64,000 nucleotides of DNA from Rebecca billardiae RCC1528 (taxonomy: Eukaryota > Haptophyta). The notes beneath the pieces were generated by a model, which ran no database searches, had not been told where the DNA came from, and saw nothing but the letters and a program-made list of their open reading frames with translations. Of this stretch, positions 11,100 through 20,395 are shown in pieces. A program made the translations under genes and the position numbers. How positions within the stretch are numbered: the stretch's first letter is position 1; each line of letters starts with the position of its first letter. Location of the stretch: assembly GCA_965240325.2 (NCBI GenBank), contig OZ251223.1:1240001-1304000 (forward strand), read 5' to 3'.

Positions 11100-12270
11100 G
11101 TTTATTCAGGGGCTGGTGCTCGCAGCGAGGCACTCGCGGTGCGAGTGCGAGCAGGGCGCGAGCGCGAGTGCGAGCAGGGCACTCGCACTCGCGCTCGCAA
11201 GGCGCCGATCCGGCCCAGCGGGCTTGCGAGTCAACTCGCAAAGGTACTCGCAAGGTGCGGTCTAGCGCGAGCATGCGAGTTGGCGCGAGCAGAAGTGCGA
11301 GTCCCTGGGCGGCCTCGTGACCGCCTGCACGGCAGGCGAGTCACAAAGCGTCAAAGCCTCGCTGCCCCCCGCCCAGGGCGGCAAATGGCGAGCTCATCGG
11401 CGGCGCCGGTCGCTTCGGCGCCTGCGTCGGCGCCGGCTGCCGAGATCACCGTCTGGTCGCTGTCGAACCAGCGCGGGGTGATCGACCCGGCCTGGCTCGA
11501 TCTGCCCCCCAACGGCAAAGGTGTCTCGCTCTTGTGGACGCACGTCCACCCCATCTCGCAAGCGGCGCCGACCGACTTCTCGTACGTTCAGGTGGGCAGT
11601 CAGTCGAGCAACCCGAAGCTGTACACGCACGTGTGCGTCATGCCGGGATGCGGCCAGCGCTTCACGCTCCCCCTCGACAAGGTGCGCTCGAAGGGGGGCA
11701 AGTCGGTCTTCACGATCACAAACGCGGGCAACCACCTGAAGACGATGCACCCGCTGACCGAGTACAGCAAGAAGGCCTCCATCAAGGCGGACGAGGCAGC
11801 GCTGGGGGCGAAGCGGACCATGCAGCAGGTGGGCATGTCGGTGAGTATGCCCGTCGAGAAGCAGCTCAAGCAATCGGGCCTCCTCGCTGCGGGCTTCAAG
11901 AAGGTGTCGCGCGCCGACAAACAGCTGGCGACGCAGGCGCGGTGGCAGGGTGGTCAGGGCGGCGGGTCGGGTGTAAGGCATGCTCTAATAGGGCCAAATA
12001 GGGCCAAAAATTTTCTTCGCCTCAGGCCGGCGGGGCCCCGGGGGAGGCCCCCCGGACCCCCCGCTGGGCGTGTCCGGGGGCTGCGCCCCCGGACACGTTG
12101 CGAGTTGGGACTCGCACTTTGCGAGTTGGGACTCGCACTTTACTCGCACTCGCACTCGCAGCCACCCATTCCGCCCAGTGGGGCCTGCGAGTTCAACTCG
12201 CAGTGCACTCGCAAAGTCCCCTCAAAAGTGCGAGTGCGAGTTCACTCTACTCGCAGCCGCGGAAAGTGCG
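11100..12270. mobile_element. probable truncated transposon: direct repeats rich in GCGAGT/ACTCGC around a BED-finger ORF
   Basis: Two arrays rich in GCGAGT and its complement ACTCGC lie at about 11118-11305 and 12098-12268. Within them, 11202-11262 and 12166-12225 are direct copies of one another: CCG/CGCCCAGNGGG then TTGCGAGTC(A)ACTCGCA and ACTCGCAA. They flank a BED zinc-finger ORF. BED fingers are typical of hAT-type transposases, but no catalytic body is present, so this looks like a deleted or non-autonomous copy. Element ends and any target duplication are not resolved. Confidence 0.55.
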
Positions 12271-12311
12271 AGCGACGGTCCCTGAGTTTATTACCGATTT
12301 GGGGCAACTGA
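11385..12311 (+). CDS. BED-type zinc finger protein, transposase-like N-terminus
   Basis: ORF of 308 residues from the ATG at 11385. Residues about 40-130 hold a BED finger: the aromatic start WTHVHPIS, then CVMPGCGQRF (CxxxxC) and NHLKTMHP (HxxxxH). This is followed by a short Lys/Gln-rich region ending near LATQARWQGGQ. After about 11970 the reading passes through GC-rich repeat DNA and is probably not genuine coding. A good splice donor (GTAAGG at 11973) lies there, so the true C-terminus may be spliced elsewhere or lost. BED fingers bind DNA in hAT transposases and in genes domesticated from them. With no RNase-H-like domain here, transposition activity is unlikely. Confidence 0.45.
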   Translation: MASSSAAPVASAPASAPAAEITVWSLSNQRGVIDPAWLDLPPNGKGVSLLWTHVHPISQAAPTDFSYVQVGSQSSNPKLYTHVCVMPGCGQRFTLPLDKVRSKGGKSVFTITNAGNHLKTMHPLTEYSKKASIKADEAALGAKRTMQQVGMSVSMPVEKQLKQSGLLAAGFKKVSRADKQLATQARWQGGQGGGSGVRHALIGPNRAKNFLRLRPAGPRGRPPGPPAGRVRGLRPRTRCELGLALCELGLALYSHSHSQPPIPPSGACEFNSQCTRKVPSKVRVRVHSTRSRGKCERRSLSLLPIWGN

Positions 12312-12614
12312 AAACATGCATTTCGTTTTTGCAAGTTTTGTTTTGTTTTTTGAACTTTTTTCCTTTTTTGAAACATGTTTTGGACAAAACATCTTTTTGA
12401 AAAAATGTTTTCGAAAAACTTGTTTTGTTTTGTTTTTTGAAAAACGTTTTCAAAAACAAGTTTTCAAAACGTGTTTCGAAAAAACAAAACAAAACTTAAG
12501 TTTTCAAAACGTGTTTTGACAAAACAAGTTTTGTTTTGAAAAAGTTTTCTTGGAGAGGAAAGAAAGACCGTTGTCCACCGCGTCGCGCGGCGGGGCAATC
12601 GGCGGCGACAGGAG

Positions 12615-13444
12615 ATGCCGCGCGAGCCACGGCCGCGGATCGCAGTCAACGCGCACAACGGCGTGTACCGACAGGGTAGGAGCTACGACGTGGTTCTTCG
12701 GCAGCGCGTCGTGGGGACTGCCCTCCGACTGCGCGCGGGCAACTCGTCGTGCACGTACGACGAGATCGCTCATCGACCGTGTTCAAGTGGGTGCGGGAGT
12801 ACCTCGCGACGCAGCAGATCGTGAGCACGCAGTCGGGCGGCGTCGCGTCCTCTGGCCCGCCGATCTTCGACCTGCCCCAGCTCTTCCTGCTGAAAGCACT
12901 CGTCAAGATGTACCCGCGAGACACGCTGGCGCAAACGTGTGCACGCCTTGCGCTGTGGTATGGCCTGAGCGTCAGCGAGCCGACCGTCTGCAGGGCAATG
13001 CAGGTCATCCGCATGACGCGCAAGAAGACCGTTGAGGTTCCGGTGGTGCGCGCGAGTGCGCCGCGGCGACCGCGCATGCGTGCGCGCTTGATGCTTGGTC
13101 TCGCCCGGCCATCAGCGGGTGTGACCCTCAGCCGTGCCCTGCTGCGACAGGGCCAGGGGCGGGAGCTGATGGAGGATCCTGTCGCCGACGCAGTAAGCGC
13201 GCCGCTGAGCACATCGGCCTGCAGGAGTCCGTGCTTCGTTCGTCATCATGGCGAGCAGCGGAATCTGGGCGCGACGAGCAGCGTGATGATGCGCGCGTCC
13301 GGACGAGCCGATCATGTCTTTCGACTTTCATCCGCCTCCGCGGGCCCGCGTGCGCTTCGGGCAGGAGCCCTCGTCATCAGTCGTCTGATGCCGTGCATGA
13401 CGCTGCCATACTACTACGACACAAGTACGCGTGAGTCGCTGTGA
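12615..13444 (+). pseudogene. decayed helix-turn-helix transposase (Tc1/mariner or IS630-like)
   Basis: Reading must shift frames. 12615-12760 gives PRIAVNAHNGVYRQGRSYDV and later SSCTYDEIA. From about 12775 the next frame gives STVFKWVREYLATQQIV, then LFLLKALVKMYPRDTLAQ and LALWYGLSVSEPTVCRAMQV. This order (helix-turn-helix, a linker to a charged and aromatic helix, then a second helix-turn-helix of the form VSxPTVCRA) fits the DNA-binding half of Tc1/mariner or IS630-type transposases. I cannot find a clear DDE/DDD catalytic domain after it; GC-rich frames to 13444 do not show one. A possible donor follows KKTVEVPV, so an intron is an alternative to decay. Confidence 0.45.
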
Positions 13445-13559
13445 GTCATATCGATGCGATCGTCGCACGACAGCAGTGACGCTGCACGGCCGCGGAGCCC
13501 AGGGCTGACGATCAGTGGACCGAGCCGTCGGCAGACGCAAAGTCGGCGGACACGACGAG

Positions 13560-14340
13560 TCGTAGTGCGCGCCGCGTGCGGCCAGGTACCGCCAGGGCCA
13601 GGGCCACGCCGGTGACGGCGGGCAGCAGAGGATGCAGCACGCGCGTGACGCCAACGTGCCGTGCGAGGGCTACGCCAACGCTGCTCAGGCACCGCAGCAG
13701 CCGCAGCTCACGTGTGAGGACTTCTGCCGACTGTGGTTGGTGGCGGTGCGCGAACTCGTCGGCGGCGTCCGACGACCGCCGCGGAGGTGAAGGTGATGGT
13801 GCTTGCTGCGCTCAACGCCAGGTGCGCGTATGTGCGTGAGCTCAAGCGGTGGACGAGCACGGTCGCGTGCCACCCGCACGTGGTCGTCGCCATCGCCCTT
13901 CGCGCCATCGTGCGACTCGGCGGCGAGCTGCACCGCGCGAGCACACAAGCGTCGGAGCACGACGGCAAGATCATCGGCAACACGTTCCGCGACCGCACGT
14001 GCCGGGCGGGCGGGCTGAGCTCGAACAGACGCGGCACGAGCATGCCGCGAGCTGGCCGCGTCGAGCAGGCCGCCAAGCAGGTGATCGTGGGCAAGATGAA
14101 GATCATGAAGAAGCGCACCAACACCGTCGACAAGAACGGCCGGCTGCGACTGCGCGCAGCAAACGGACGGTGCAGCCGGGCGCATCCAGTGGCAGCGGGC
14201 CTGCGAGCGAGGTGCGTCTGCGCGAGATCGTCCATGCGCGTCGCACCGCATCACCACCTCCGCCATCTGACGCCTGCGCACCGCATGCGCGCGCGGCCGC
14301 GCGGTCGCGCGACGCCAGGGCGATTGAGATGACATTCGCG
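13560..14340 (+). other. unassigned coding-like tract inside the transposon
   Basis: The strongest plus-strand reading joins two frames: CEDFCRLWLVAVRELVGG (about 13705-13760), then EVKVMVLAALNARCAYV (about 13785), followed by KIIGNTFRDRTCRAGG and KQVIVGKMKIMKKRTNT (to about 14140). It contains no motif I recognise. A long minus-strand frame (13685-14425) overlaps but has poorer composition. It may be a second element-encoded protein or cargo, now frameshifted. Confidence 0.3.
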
Positions 14341-14865
14341 CGTGTCGCGGGCAGTAATAGACGAGGAGACGAAGTGGCAGGGGCTGGTGAGCGGTGCCTG
14401 GAGCATGTGTTGGGTGGTTGCGCACCTGCCAGTGCCCGTCCGCGCCGGCTCAGGGTTCTTACTAGGCCGCCGGCCCGCGTCGCGCGGCGGCACCCTAAAG
14501 TGAACATTTGGCCGCCATTCTGTTCCCGTGTGTTTTCGAGCGTCACTTTTTGGAAAAAGACAAAAAGTGAAAACGTTTTTGAAAAAGGGAAAACAGGTTT
14601 GCACTTTTTGAAAACACGTTTTGAAAACAGGTTTTGAAAAACGTTTTCGGTTTTTGTTTCGTTTTGGCAAAACTTCTTTTCCAAAAACAAAACAAAACAT
14701 GTTTTAAATCCGGTTTTCAAAAGTTGAAACTTTTTGAAGTGCGTTTTTCAAAAAAGTGCAGAATCATGTTTTCAGTTGCCCAAAATCGGTAATATTTCGG
14801 CGCCCTCACTCTATTTTCTTTGGCACAACCGCACTCAGCCTGCCCGCGCACTTGCTCCTGCGACG

Positions 14866-16245
14866 ATGGCCGAGGTGGCGGTGCGCCGGTACCGGCTGGC
14901 GGCCGAGCAGGGCAATGCAGGTGAGCAGTTCAGGCTGGGCGTGTGCTACGCACAAGGCGAGGGCATGCCACAGGACTGGGCCGAGGCGGTGCGCTGGTAC
15001 CGGCTGGCGGCCGAGCAGGGCAATGCAGCTGCGCAGACCAACCTGGGCGTGTGCTACAACCGAGGCGAGGGCGTGCCACAGGACTGGGCCGAGGCAGTGC
15101 GCTGGTTCCGGCTGGCGGCCGAGCAGGGCACTGCAGCTGCGCAGACCAACCTGGGCTTGTGCTACGCACGAGGCCGGGGCGTCCCACAGGACTGGGCCCA
15201 GGCGGTGCGCTGGTACCGGCTGGCGGCCGAGCAGGGCAATGCAGATGCACAGTGCAACCTGGGCGTGTGCTACGAAGAAGGCGAGGGCGTGCCGCAGGAC
15301 ATGGCCGAGGCGGTGCGCTGGTACCGGCTGGCGGCCGAGCAGGGCACTGCAGCTGCGCAGCACAACCTGGGCGTGTGCTACCAACAAGGCAAGGGCGTGC
15401 CGCAGGATACAGCCGAGGCGGTGCGCTGGTTCCGGCTGGCGGCCGAGCAGGGCGATGCAGGTGCGCAGTTTGCCCTGGGCGTGTGCTACCAACAAGGCGA
15501 GGGCGTGCCGCAGGATATGACCGAGGCGGTGCGCTGGTACCGGCTGGCGGCCGAGCAGGGCTACGCAGCTGCGCAGAACAGCCTGGGCGTGTGCTACGAA
15601 CGAGGCGAGGGCGTGCCGCAGGATATGGCCGAGGCGGTGCGCTTGTACCGGCTGGCGGCCGAGCAGGGCGATGCAGGTGGGCAGACCAACCTGGGCGTAT
15701 GCTACAACCGAGGCGAGGGCGTGCCACAGGACTGGGCCGAGGCAGTGCGCTGGTTCCGGCTGGCTGCCGAGCAGGGCGATGCAGATGCGCAGTTTGCCCT
15801 GGGCGTGTGCTGCCAACGAGGCGAGGGCGTGCCGCAGGATATGGCTCAAGCGGTGCGCTGGTACCGGCTGGCCATCGACGGCGGCGCGCCAGAAGCCCAC
15901 TTGGCATTGGCGCGCCTGCTGCTTGCAGGCGCGGCCGTGCAGCGCGACGTGGCGGAGGGAGTGCGGCTGCTGCGCCGCGGGCACGAGCTTGACGGCTCCG
16001 TGGTGGATCCGAGCAAGGTGCTCGGCGACTATGCCGGAGATCGCGAAGTGGCCGCTGCGTGCTGCATGGTGTGCGTCAAGTCAGGCCGTGGCGTGAAGAA
16101 GTGCGAGCGGTGCCTCGTGGCGGTGTTCTGCTGCCGCGAGCACCTGCGGAGCGCGTGGAAAATGCACAAGCCGCACTGCACGGAGTGGCGTGCCGCGGCG
16201 GCGATGGTACGTGCTCGAACTGAGACTGCCAATCAATCAGGCTGA
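14866..16245 (+). CDS. Sel1-repeat protein with C-terminal MYND zinc finger (copy 1)
   Basis: 459 residues from the ATG at 14866 (MAEVAVRRYRLAAEQG). Ten consecutive 36-residue Sel1/TPR-like repeats of form YRLAAEQGxAxAQxNLGVCYxxGxGVPQDxAEAVRW fill residues about 8-365. A divergent last repeat (YRLAIDGGAPEAHLALARL) is followed by a linker and a MYND finger (CCMVCVKSG, KKCERCL, FCCREHLRSAWKMHKPHC) near residues 410-450. Sel1 repeats form helical protein-binding solenoids and MYND fingers bind proline-rich peptides, so a scaffold or adaptor role is inferred. The frame continues open 44 codons upstream into the transposon end, so the promoter may have been altered by that insertion. The repeat unit is 108 bp, which also keeps antisense frames open. 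Confidence 0.9.
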   Translation: MAEVAVRRYRLAAEQGNAGEQFRLGVCYAQGEGMPQDWAEAVRWYRLAAEQGNAAAQTNLGVCYNRGEGVPQDWAEAVRWFRLAAEQGTAAAQTNLGLCYARGRGVPQDWAQAVRWYRLAAEQGNADAQCNLGVCYEEGEGVPQDMAEAVRWYRLAAEQGTAAAQHNLGVCYQQGKGVPQDTAEAVRWFRLAAEQGDAGAQFALGVCYQQGEGVPQDMTEAVRWYRLAAEQGYAAAQNSLGVCYERGEGVPQDMAEAVRLYRLAAEQGDAGGQTNLGVCYNRGEGVPQDWAEAVRWFRLAAEQGDADAQFALGVCCQRGEGVPQDMAQAVRWYRLAIDGGAPEAHLALARLLLAGAAVQRDVAEGVRLLRRGHELDGSVVDPSKVLGDYAGDREVAAACCMVCVKSGRGVKKCERCLVAVFCCREHLRSAWKMHKPHCTEWRAAAAMVRARTETANQSG

Positions 16246-16333
16246 TGAGACTGATGCACTGCTGTCTGCTGCCGACCGACGAACAGACTCGACGAAGAGT
16301 CGAAGACGACTGCTAGTACCGCCGTATTTATAT

Positions 16334-17099
16334 GGCCCGCGCGGTGCATTGGGCGCGGAATCTGATCAATCTGAACAGAATCTGAACTCGCGCAGCTCGT
16401 GCCTCGTGGAGCCCGCGACCGCGGGCACGCACTGCTAACCACGTCTTTTATTATTCATGCAAAATATAATAATAAGATCTTTGCATGAATTATAAGGCAT
16501 GATCAGCAAAGAAAAAGGGACGGGGTGGTAGTGTTTTCCAGGGCTGGAGGAGACCGAGCGTCCGATTTTTTGAGACCCCCTCAGTACACATGGATTAGCG
16601 TCGAAAAAGGTCGCGTCCGCCGTCTCGAATAGTGACGAACAGATGATTTATGATGAATCAACGAAACCCACGCCCAAGTGTGCGAGGCTGGGTAATTGTG
16701 GGTAGACTCTCGTTCATGTAGTGTGACCGTAGTAAAATAAATATGGCCTCGCCGCCGCAACGACTCTCGTCGTATCTATCTTGCAGTAATGTATCGTACC
16801 CGCGTACTTGCCGAAAGCTGGGCCGTGGCTATCTCCCTACTTAGTACTTTGGACGTTCTCACGAGCTCGCGCCCATCCACGAGTTCATACCGCATACGAA
16901 AGCGCCGGGCGCGACCTTTTCGGCACGAATCAATGTCTATAGGAGGTCTCAAAAATCGAAACTCGGCCTGAACCAGCCCTCTGAGAAAACCGTCCCCGCA
17001 TGGCCCGTCTTTTTTTCTTTGATCAATAAAGATTTTTTGAAACGTGGTTAGTGCCCGCGGGCGGGCTCCACGCTGCGCGCTCCGCCCTGCGGCACAGGG
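16334..17099. mobile_element. inverted-repeat element (family copy A)
   Basis: The left end (GGCCCGCGCGGTGCA at 16334, then GTGGAGCCCGCGACCGCGGG and CTAACCACGT to 16445) is the approximate inverse of the right end (AACGTGGTTAGTGCCCGCGG, then GGGCTCCACGCTGCGCGCTC, to about 17099). The subterminal parts also match the element at 40069-41116 in inverted order, including GAAACTCGG..., GTCTCAAAAATCGAAACTCG and CTTTGATCA/TGATCAG near the ends. No gene is supported inside. It is probably a non-autonomous, MITE-like element. Confidence 0.65.
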
Positions 17100-17634
17100 G
17101 CGTTGCGCCAGCTCGGGACAAACACGGTTCCGGTCTTCTTATTCTGATCTGCTCGCTCTTCAAAACGACGAAATGTTCCGTGCCGGCGGTCCGTGCCCTA
17201 CCCCCTTGACCCTTGTAACTCAAAGTTCGATCTGTACATGTAATTTACCCACCACTGACCACAGGGCTGTCCAAGGATCCTGGGTCTTGGGTCCTTCGCG
17301 TTTGTCCAGCTGGCGCAACGCTCCGCGCGGGCCGCCATCATCGTCGTCTGTCGAGTGTCGTCCCGGCGGACTCCGGTAATTACGCCGGAACTTACGTCTT
17401 ATTACTACCGGCCGGTCAATATTATTATAATAATCCGCGGTCCGTGACAATTGATATCCAGGGGCGGGCGGCACTACTCATCGGCCTCCGAAGCCGCTCA
17501 CTCCCCATCAGGCCGTCATCACGGTGACGGTCATGCCTCATGGCGTGGATAAGTGATGCCGCCGCAGTGACACTGAGTGTGACAGTGGCGCTTTGGACTC
17601 CGAGGATTCAGCCTTGGCTGTGTTTGCGTCTCAA
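17100..17634. other. intergenic region
   Basis: About 535 bp downstream of element A and downstream of the GT92 gene that ends at 17635. The composition is moderate GC with an AT-rich patch near 17418-17440. No gene or repeat was recognised beyond the element edge. Confidence 0.5.
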
Positions 17635-18729
17635 TCAAGGCCCGTGCAGGCGCCGGCGGCGTTTGGCGTGGACGCCGCGCGACGACGCGTTGGCGCCGCC
17701 GAATCCGTCGGGCAGCGCCAACGCCGGCCTCGGCGCCGGACGCGCGTACCACGCGTAGAACGCGGCGTAGTGCGGGCGCACGTACGGCCGGAGCCGCAGG
17801 AGCGGGTGGCGGGGCTTGAACGCCGTCTTCGCCATCAGGTACTTGCCCAGCCGGGACTTGAGGCCTGCCCACACCTCCGCCTTGCCTCGGTGCCCCGCGT
17901 ACGCCTTGTGCTGCTTCGCCTCGAAGTCGTGCATCGTGCGGAAGCGGAAGTGGAGGAAGTACGCCTCCTTGGGCTTGACGATGTGCTCGCGGAACGGCTC
18001 GCGCGGCTTCATGTGGTGGATGCCCTTGTGGTCAAAGTTGGCGATGGATGTGGGCCTCGCAAAGTTCTTGTGCAGCGGCACGCGGTCGACGTTCTCCAGG
18101 CGCTGCAGCGGGGTGAACGTGCGCGCCTCGTCCAGCAGCATCAGCTCGCGCGGCAGCGGCTCGGCGCGGCTCACGTTGGGCAGCATCAGCTTGCCCTGAA
18201 TGCGCAGCACGCCCTGCGACGCCGACGCCTTGCCCAGGAACTGCGTGATGCACCACGCGTCGTCGGCGTTGGGCAACACGAACTCGTCCACGTCGAAGAA
18301 GCCGAGCCAGTCCGCCTCCGCGCCGTGCACCCGCGCCGCGTGCTGCACGATCACGAATTGTGGCGTGAAGCGAATGTGCTGCGGCACTACAATGCCAAGC
18401 TGTTGTTGAATGCCCGCCACGTCTGTGTGCAAGGTGGCCAGACCGACGGACGCAAAGCCGCGAACGACCGCGACGGTGTCGTCCGTCGACTTGTCGTCGT
18501 ACACGTAGAAGTGGTCGAAACCGATCAGGCGGTGAAAGAGGATCCACTCGGCGATCCAGCGGCCCTCGTTGTTCACAATCGTCGCCATGGCGACGCGGTA
18601 CTTTGCGCCAGAAGACGGGCGGCTCGTGGCGGCGCACGAGCGCGGCGGCGGGGCGATCGGCGGGGGCCGATAGCGCGCGAGCACGCACGACCATAGCAGC
18701 AGGAAGCCGCAGGCCCACCTCCAGCCCAT
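17635..18729 (-). CDS. GT92-type glycosyltransferase, type II membrane protein (tandem copy a)
   Basis: 364 residues from the ATG at 18729. Residues 1-20 (MGWRWACGFLLLWSCVLARY) form a signal anchor, followed by a Pro/Arg/Ser stem. From residue about 44 the protein matches the GT92 (DUF23) family: YRVAMATIVNNEGRWIAEWI, HFYVYDDKSTDDT, WLGFFDVDEF (the metal-binding DxD, residues 146-150), then KNFARPTSIAN and HMKPREPF. GT92 enzymes act in the Golgi; the known animal members add galactose to fucose on N-glycans. The substrate here is unknown. A near-identical copy lies at 19195-20271; the copies diverge at the last 10-15 residues (here ANASSRGVHAKRRRRLHGP). Its 5' flank is also duplicated and reads into Sel1-repeat DNA on the opposite strand. 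Confidence 0.88.
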   Translation of the reverse strand: MGWRWACGFLLLWSCVLARYRPPPIAPPPRSCAATSRPSSGAKYRVAMATIVNNEGRWIAEWILFHRLIGFDHFYVYDDKSTDDTVAVVRGFASVGLATLHTDVAGIQQQLGIVVPQHIRFTPQFVIVQHAARVHGAEADWLGFFDVDEFVLPNADDAWCITQFLGKASASQGVLRIQGKLMLPNVSRAEPLPRELMLLDEARTFTPLQRLENVDRVPLHKNFARPTSIANFDHKGIHHMKPREPFREHIVKPKEAYFLHFRFRTMHDFEAKQHKAYAGHRGKAEVWAGLKSRLGKYLMAKTAFKPRHPLLRLRPYVRPHYAAFYAWYARPAPRPALALPDGFGGANASSRGVHAKRRRRLHGP

Positions 18730-18839
18730 CCTCACGAGCGATCACCTCTCGTGCATGCCCTAGCTACAGAGCACGGCGCGAGGTGAACGGCTCCATCGTC
18801 GTTGCCTGGCCGCCGAGGCGCCGACCCGTCCGGAGTTCC

Positions 18840-19062
18840 GGACCGAATCAAGGCGAGGGCGTGCCGCACTGCCGCAGGACTGGGCAGAGGCAGTGCGCTG
18901 GTGCCGGCTGGCGGCCGAGCAGGGAGCCTACGCAGCTGCGCAGAGCAAGTGAGCAACCTGGGCGTGTGCTACAAACAAGGCAAGGGCGTGCCGCAGGATA
19001 TCGCCGAGGCAGTGCGCTTGTTCCGGCTGGCGGCCGAGCAGGGCTACGCAACTGCGCAGACC
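18840..19062 (+). pseudogene. fragment of a Sel1-repeat gene
   Basis: About two 108-bp Sel1 units are recognisable: AAGGCGAGGGCGTGCCGCA at the start and the intact NLGVCYKQGKGVPQDIAEAV then RLFRLAAEQGYATAQ near 18957-19055. An 8-bp duplication (CTGCCGCA) and an insertion giving a stop (GCAAGTGA at about 18945) break the frame. It matches the minus-strand gene at 46196-47557 best. It lies about 110 bp from, and divergent to, the start of GT92 copy a. Confidence 0.85.
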
Positions 19063-19194
19063 TCGATATGCACTGTACGACGATATGAGTCTGTCTGTCT
19101 GATCATGATTCATGACGGTACTCATCATCGATGCCGATCAGACCGAATCGTGATGATAATGCTGCCAGCCTCAGTGCCTCTGCTAAGATAAAGA

Positions 19195-20271
19195 CTAAGA
19201 GTGGCGGCTACAGTGGACGCCGCACGACGACGCGTTGGCGCCGCCGAATCCGTCGGGCAGCGCCAACGCCGGCCTCGGCGCCGGACGCGCGTACCACGCG
19301 TAGAACGCGGCGTAGTGCGGGCACACGTACGGCCGGAGCCGCAGGAGCGGGTGGCGGGGCTTGAACTCCGTCTTCGCCATCAGGTACTTGCCCAGCCGGG
19401 ACTTGAGGCCTGCCCACACCTCCGCCTTGCCTCGGTGCCCCGCGTACGCCTTGTGCTGCTTCGCCTCGAAGTCGTGCATCGTGCGGAAGCGGAAGTGGAG
19501 GAAGTACGCCTCCTTGGGATTGACGATGTGCTCGCGGAACGGCTCGCGCGGCTTCATGTAGTGGATGCTCCTGTGGTCCAAGTTGGCGATGGATGTGGGC
19601 CTCGCAAAGTTCTTGTGCAGCGGCCCGCGGTCGACGTTCTCCAGGCGCTGCAGCGGGGTGAACGTGCGCGCCTCGTCCAGCAGCATCAGCTCGCGCGGCA
19701 GCGGCTCGGCGCGGCTCACGTTGGGCAGCATCAGCTCGCCCTGAATGCGCAGCACGCCCTGCGACGCCGACGCCTTGCCCAGGAACTGCGTGATGCACCA
19801 CGCGTCGTCGGCGTTGGGCAGCACGAACTCGTCCACGTCGAAGAAGCCGAGCCAGTCCGCCTCCGCGCCGTGCACCCGCGCCGCGTGCTGCACGATCACG
19901 AATTGCGGCGTGAAGCGATTCTGCGGCACGACAATGCCAAGCTGTTGTTGAATGCCCGCCACGTCTGTGTGCAAGGTGGCCAGACCGACGGACGCAAAGC
20001 CGCGAACGACCGCGACGGTGTCGTCCGTCGACTTGTCGTCGTACACGTAGAAGTGGTCGAAACCGATCAGGCGGTGAAAGAGGATCCACTCGGCGATCCA
20101 GCGGCCCTCGTCGTTCACAATCGTCGCCATGGCGACGCGGTACTTTGCGCCAGAAGACGGGCGGCTCGTGGCGGCGCACGAGCGCGGCGGCGGGGCGATC
20201 GGCGGGGGCCGACAGCGCGCGAGCACGCACGACCATAGCAGCAGGAAGCCGCGGGCCCACCTCCAGCCCAT
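19195..20271 (-). CDS. GT92-type glycosyltransferase, type II membrane protein (tandem copy b)
   Basis: 358 residues from the ATG at 20271. It matches copy a almost throughout, with the same signal anchor, the FFDVDEF motif and the KNFARPTSIAN block. Differences include loss of one codon (VVPQNRF instead of VVPQHIRF), several substitutions (for example FDHKGIHHM to LDHRSIHYM, AKTAF to AKTEF) and a shorter unrelated C-terminus (CGVHCSRHS). Substitutions in a preserved frame suggest both copies are translated. The duplicated segment includes about 100 bp upstream of the start (TCACCTCTCGTGCATGCCCT... to about 20360). Confidence 0.88.
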   Translation of the reverse strand: MGWRWARGFLLLWSCVLARCRPPPIAPPPRSCAATSRPSSGAKYRVAMATIVNDEGRWIAEWILFHRLIGFDHFYVYDDKSTDDTVAVVRGFASVGLATLHTDVAGIQQQLGIVVPQNRFTPQFVIVQHAARVHGAEADWLGFFDVDEFVLPNADDAWCITQFLGKASASQGVLRIQGELMLPNVSRAEPLPRELMLLDEARTFTPLQRLENVDRGPLHKNFARPTSIANLDHRSIHYMKPREPFREHIVNPKEAYFLHFRFRTMHDFEAKQHKAYAGHRGKAEVWAGLKSRLGKYLMAKTEFKPRHPLLRLRPYVCPHYAAFYAWYARPAPRPALALPDGFGGANASSCGVHCSRHS

Positions 20272-20395
20272 CCTCACGAGCGATCACCTCTCGTGCATGC
20301 CCTAGCTACAGAGCACGGCGCGAGGTGAACGGCTCCATCGTCGTTGCCTGGCCGCCGACCCGTCCGGACCGAGTGCGAAGTACGTGTCCACCATC

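Larger units (their letters stand above)
12287..14800. mobile_element. DNA transposon with inverted ends and TTTT/AAAA-rich arms
   Basis: The left end (about 12289-12320, ATTACCGATTTGGGGCAAC then TGAAAACATG) is the inverse of the right end (about 14766-14797, CATGTTTTCAGTTGCCC then AAAATCGGTAAT). Each end is followed inward by about 230 bp of T-runs and A-runs around GTTTTCAAAAC/GTTTTGAAAAC, unlike anything else in the window. The 2.0-kb interior is GC-rich host-like DNA with a frameshifted transposase-like ORF. The left end directly abuts the GCGAGT-rich element; the right end stops about 70 bp before the start codon of the next gene. Confidence 0.75.

Noticed and set aside
13685-14425. Minus-strand frame of 246 codons inside the TTTT/AAAA transposon
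   Set aside because: No motif was seen, and the plus-strand pieces fit the host codon bias better.
14806-15992. Long antisense and shifted frames across the Sel1 genes (also 46.8-47.7, 49.2-50.0 and 51.7-52.7 kb)
   Set aside because: The 108-bp Sel1 unit is a multiple of three, so stops are excluded periodically in other frames. Only the frame encoding the YRLAAEQG repeats ends in a MYND finger.
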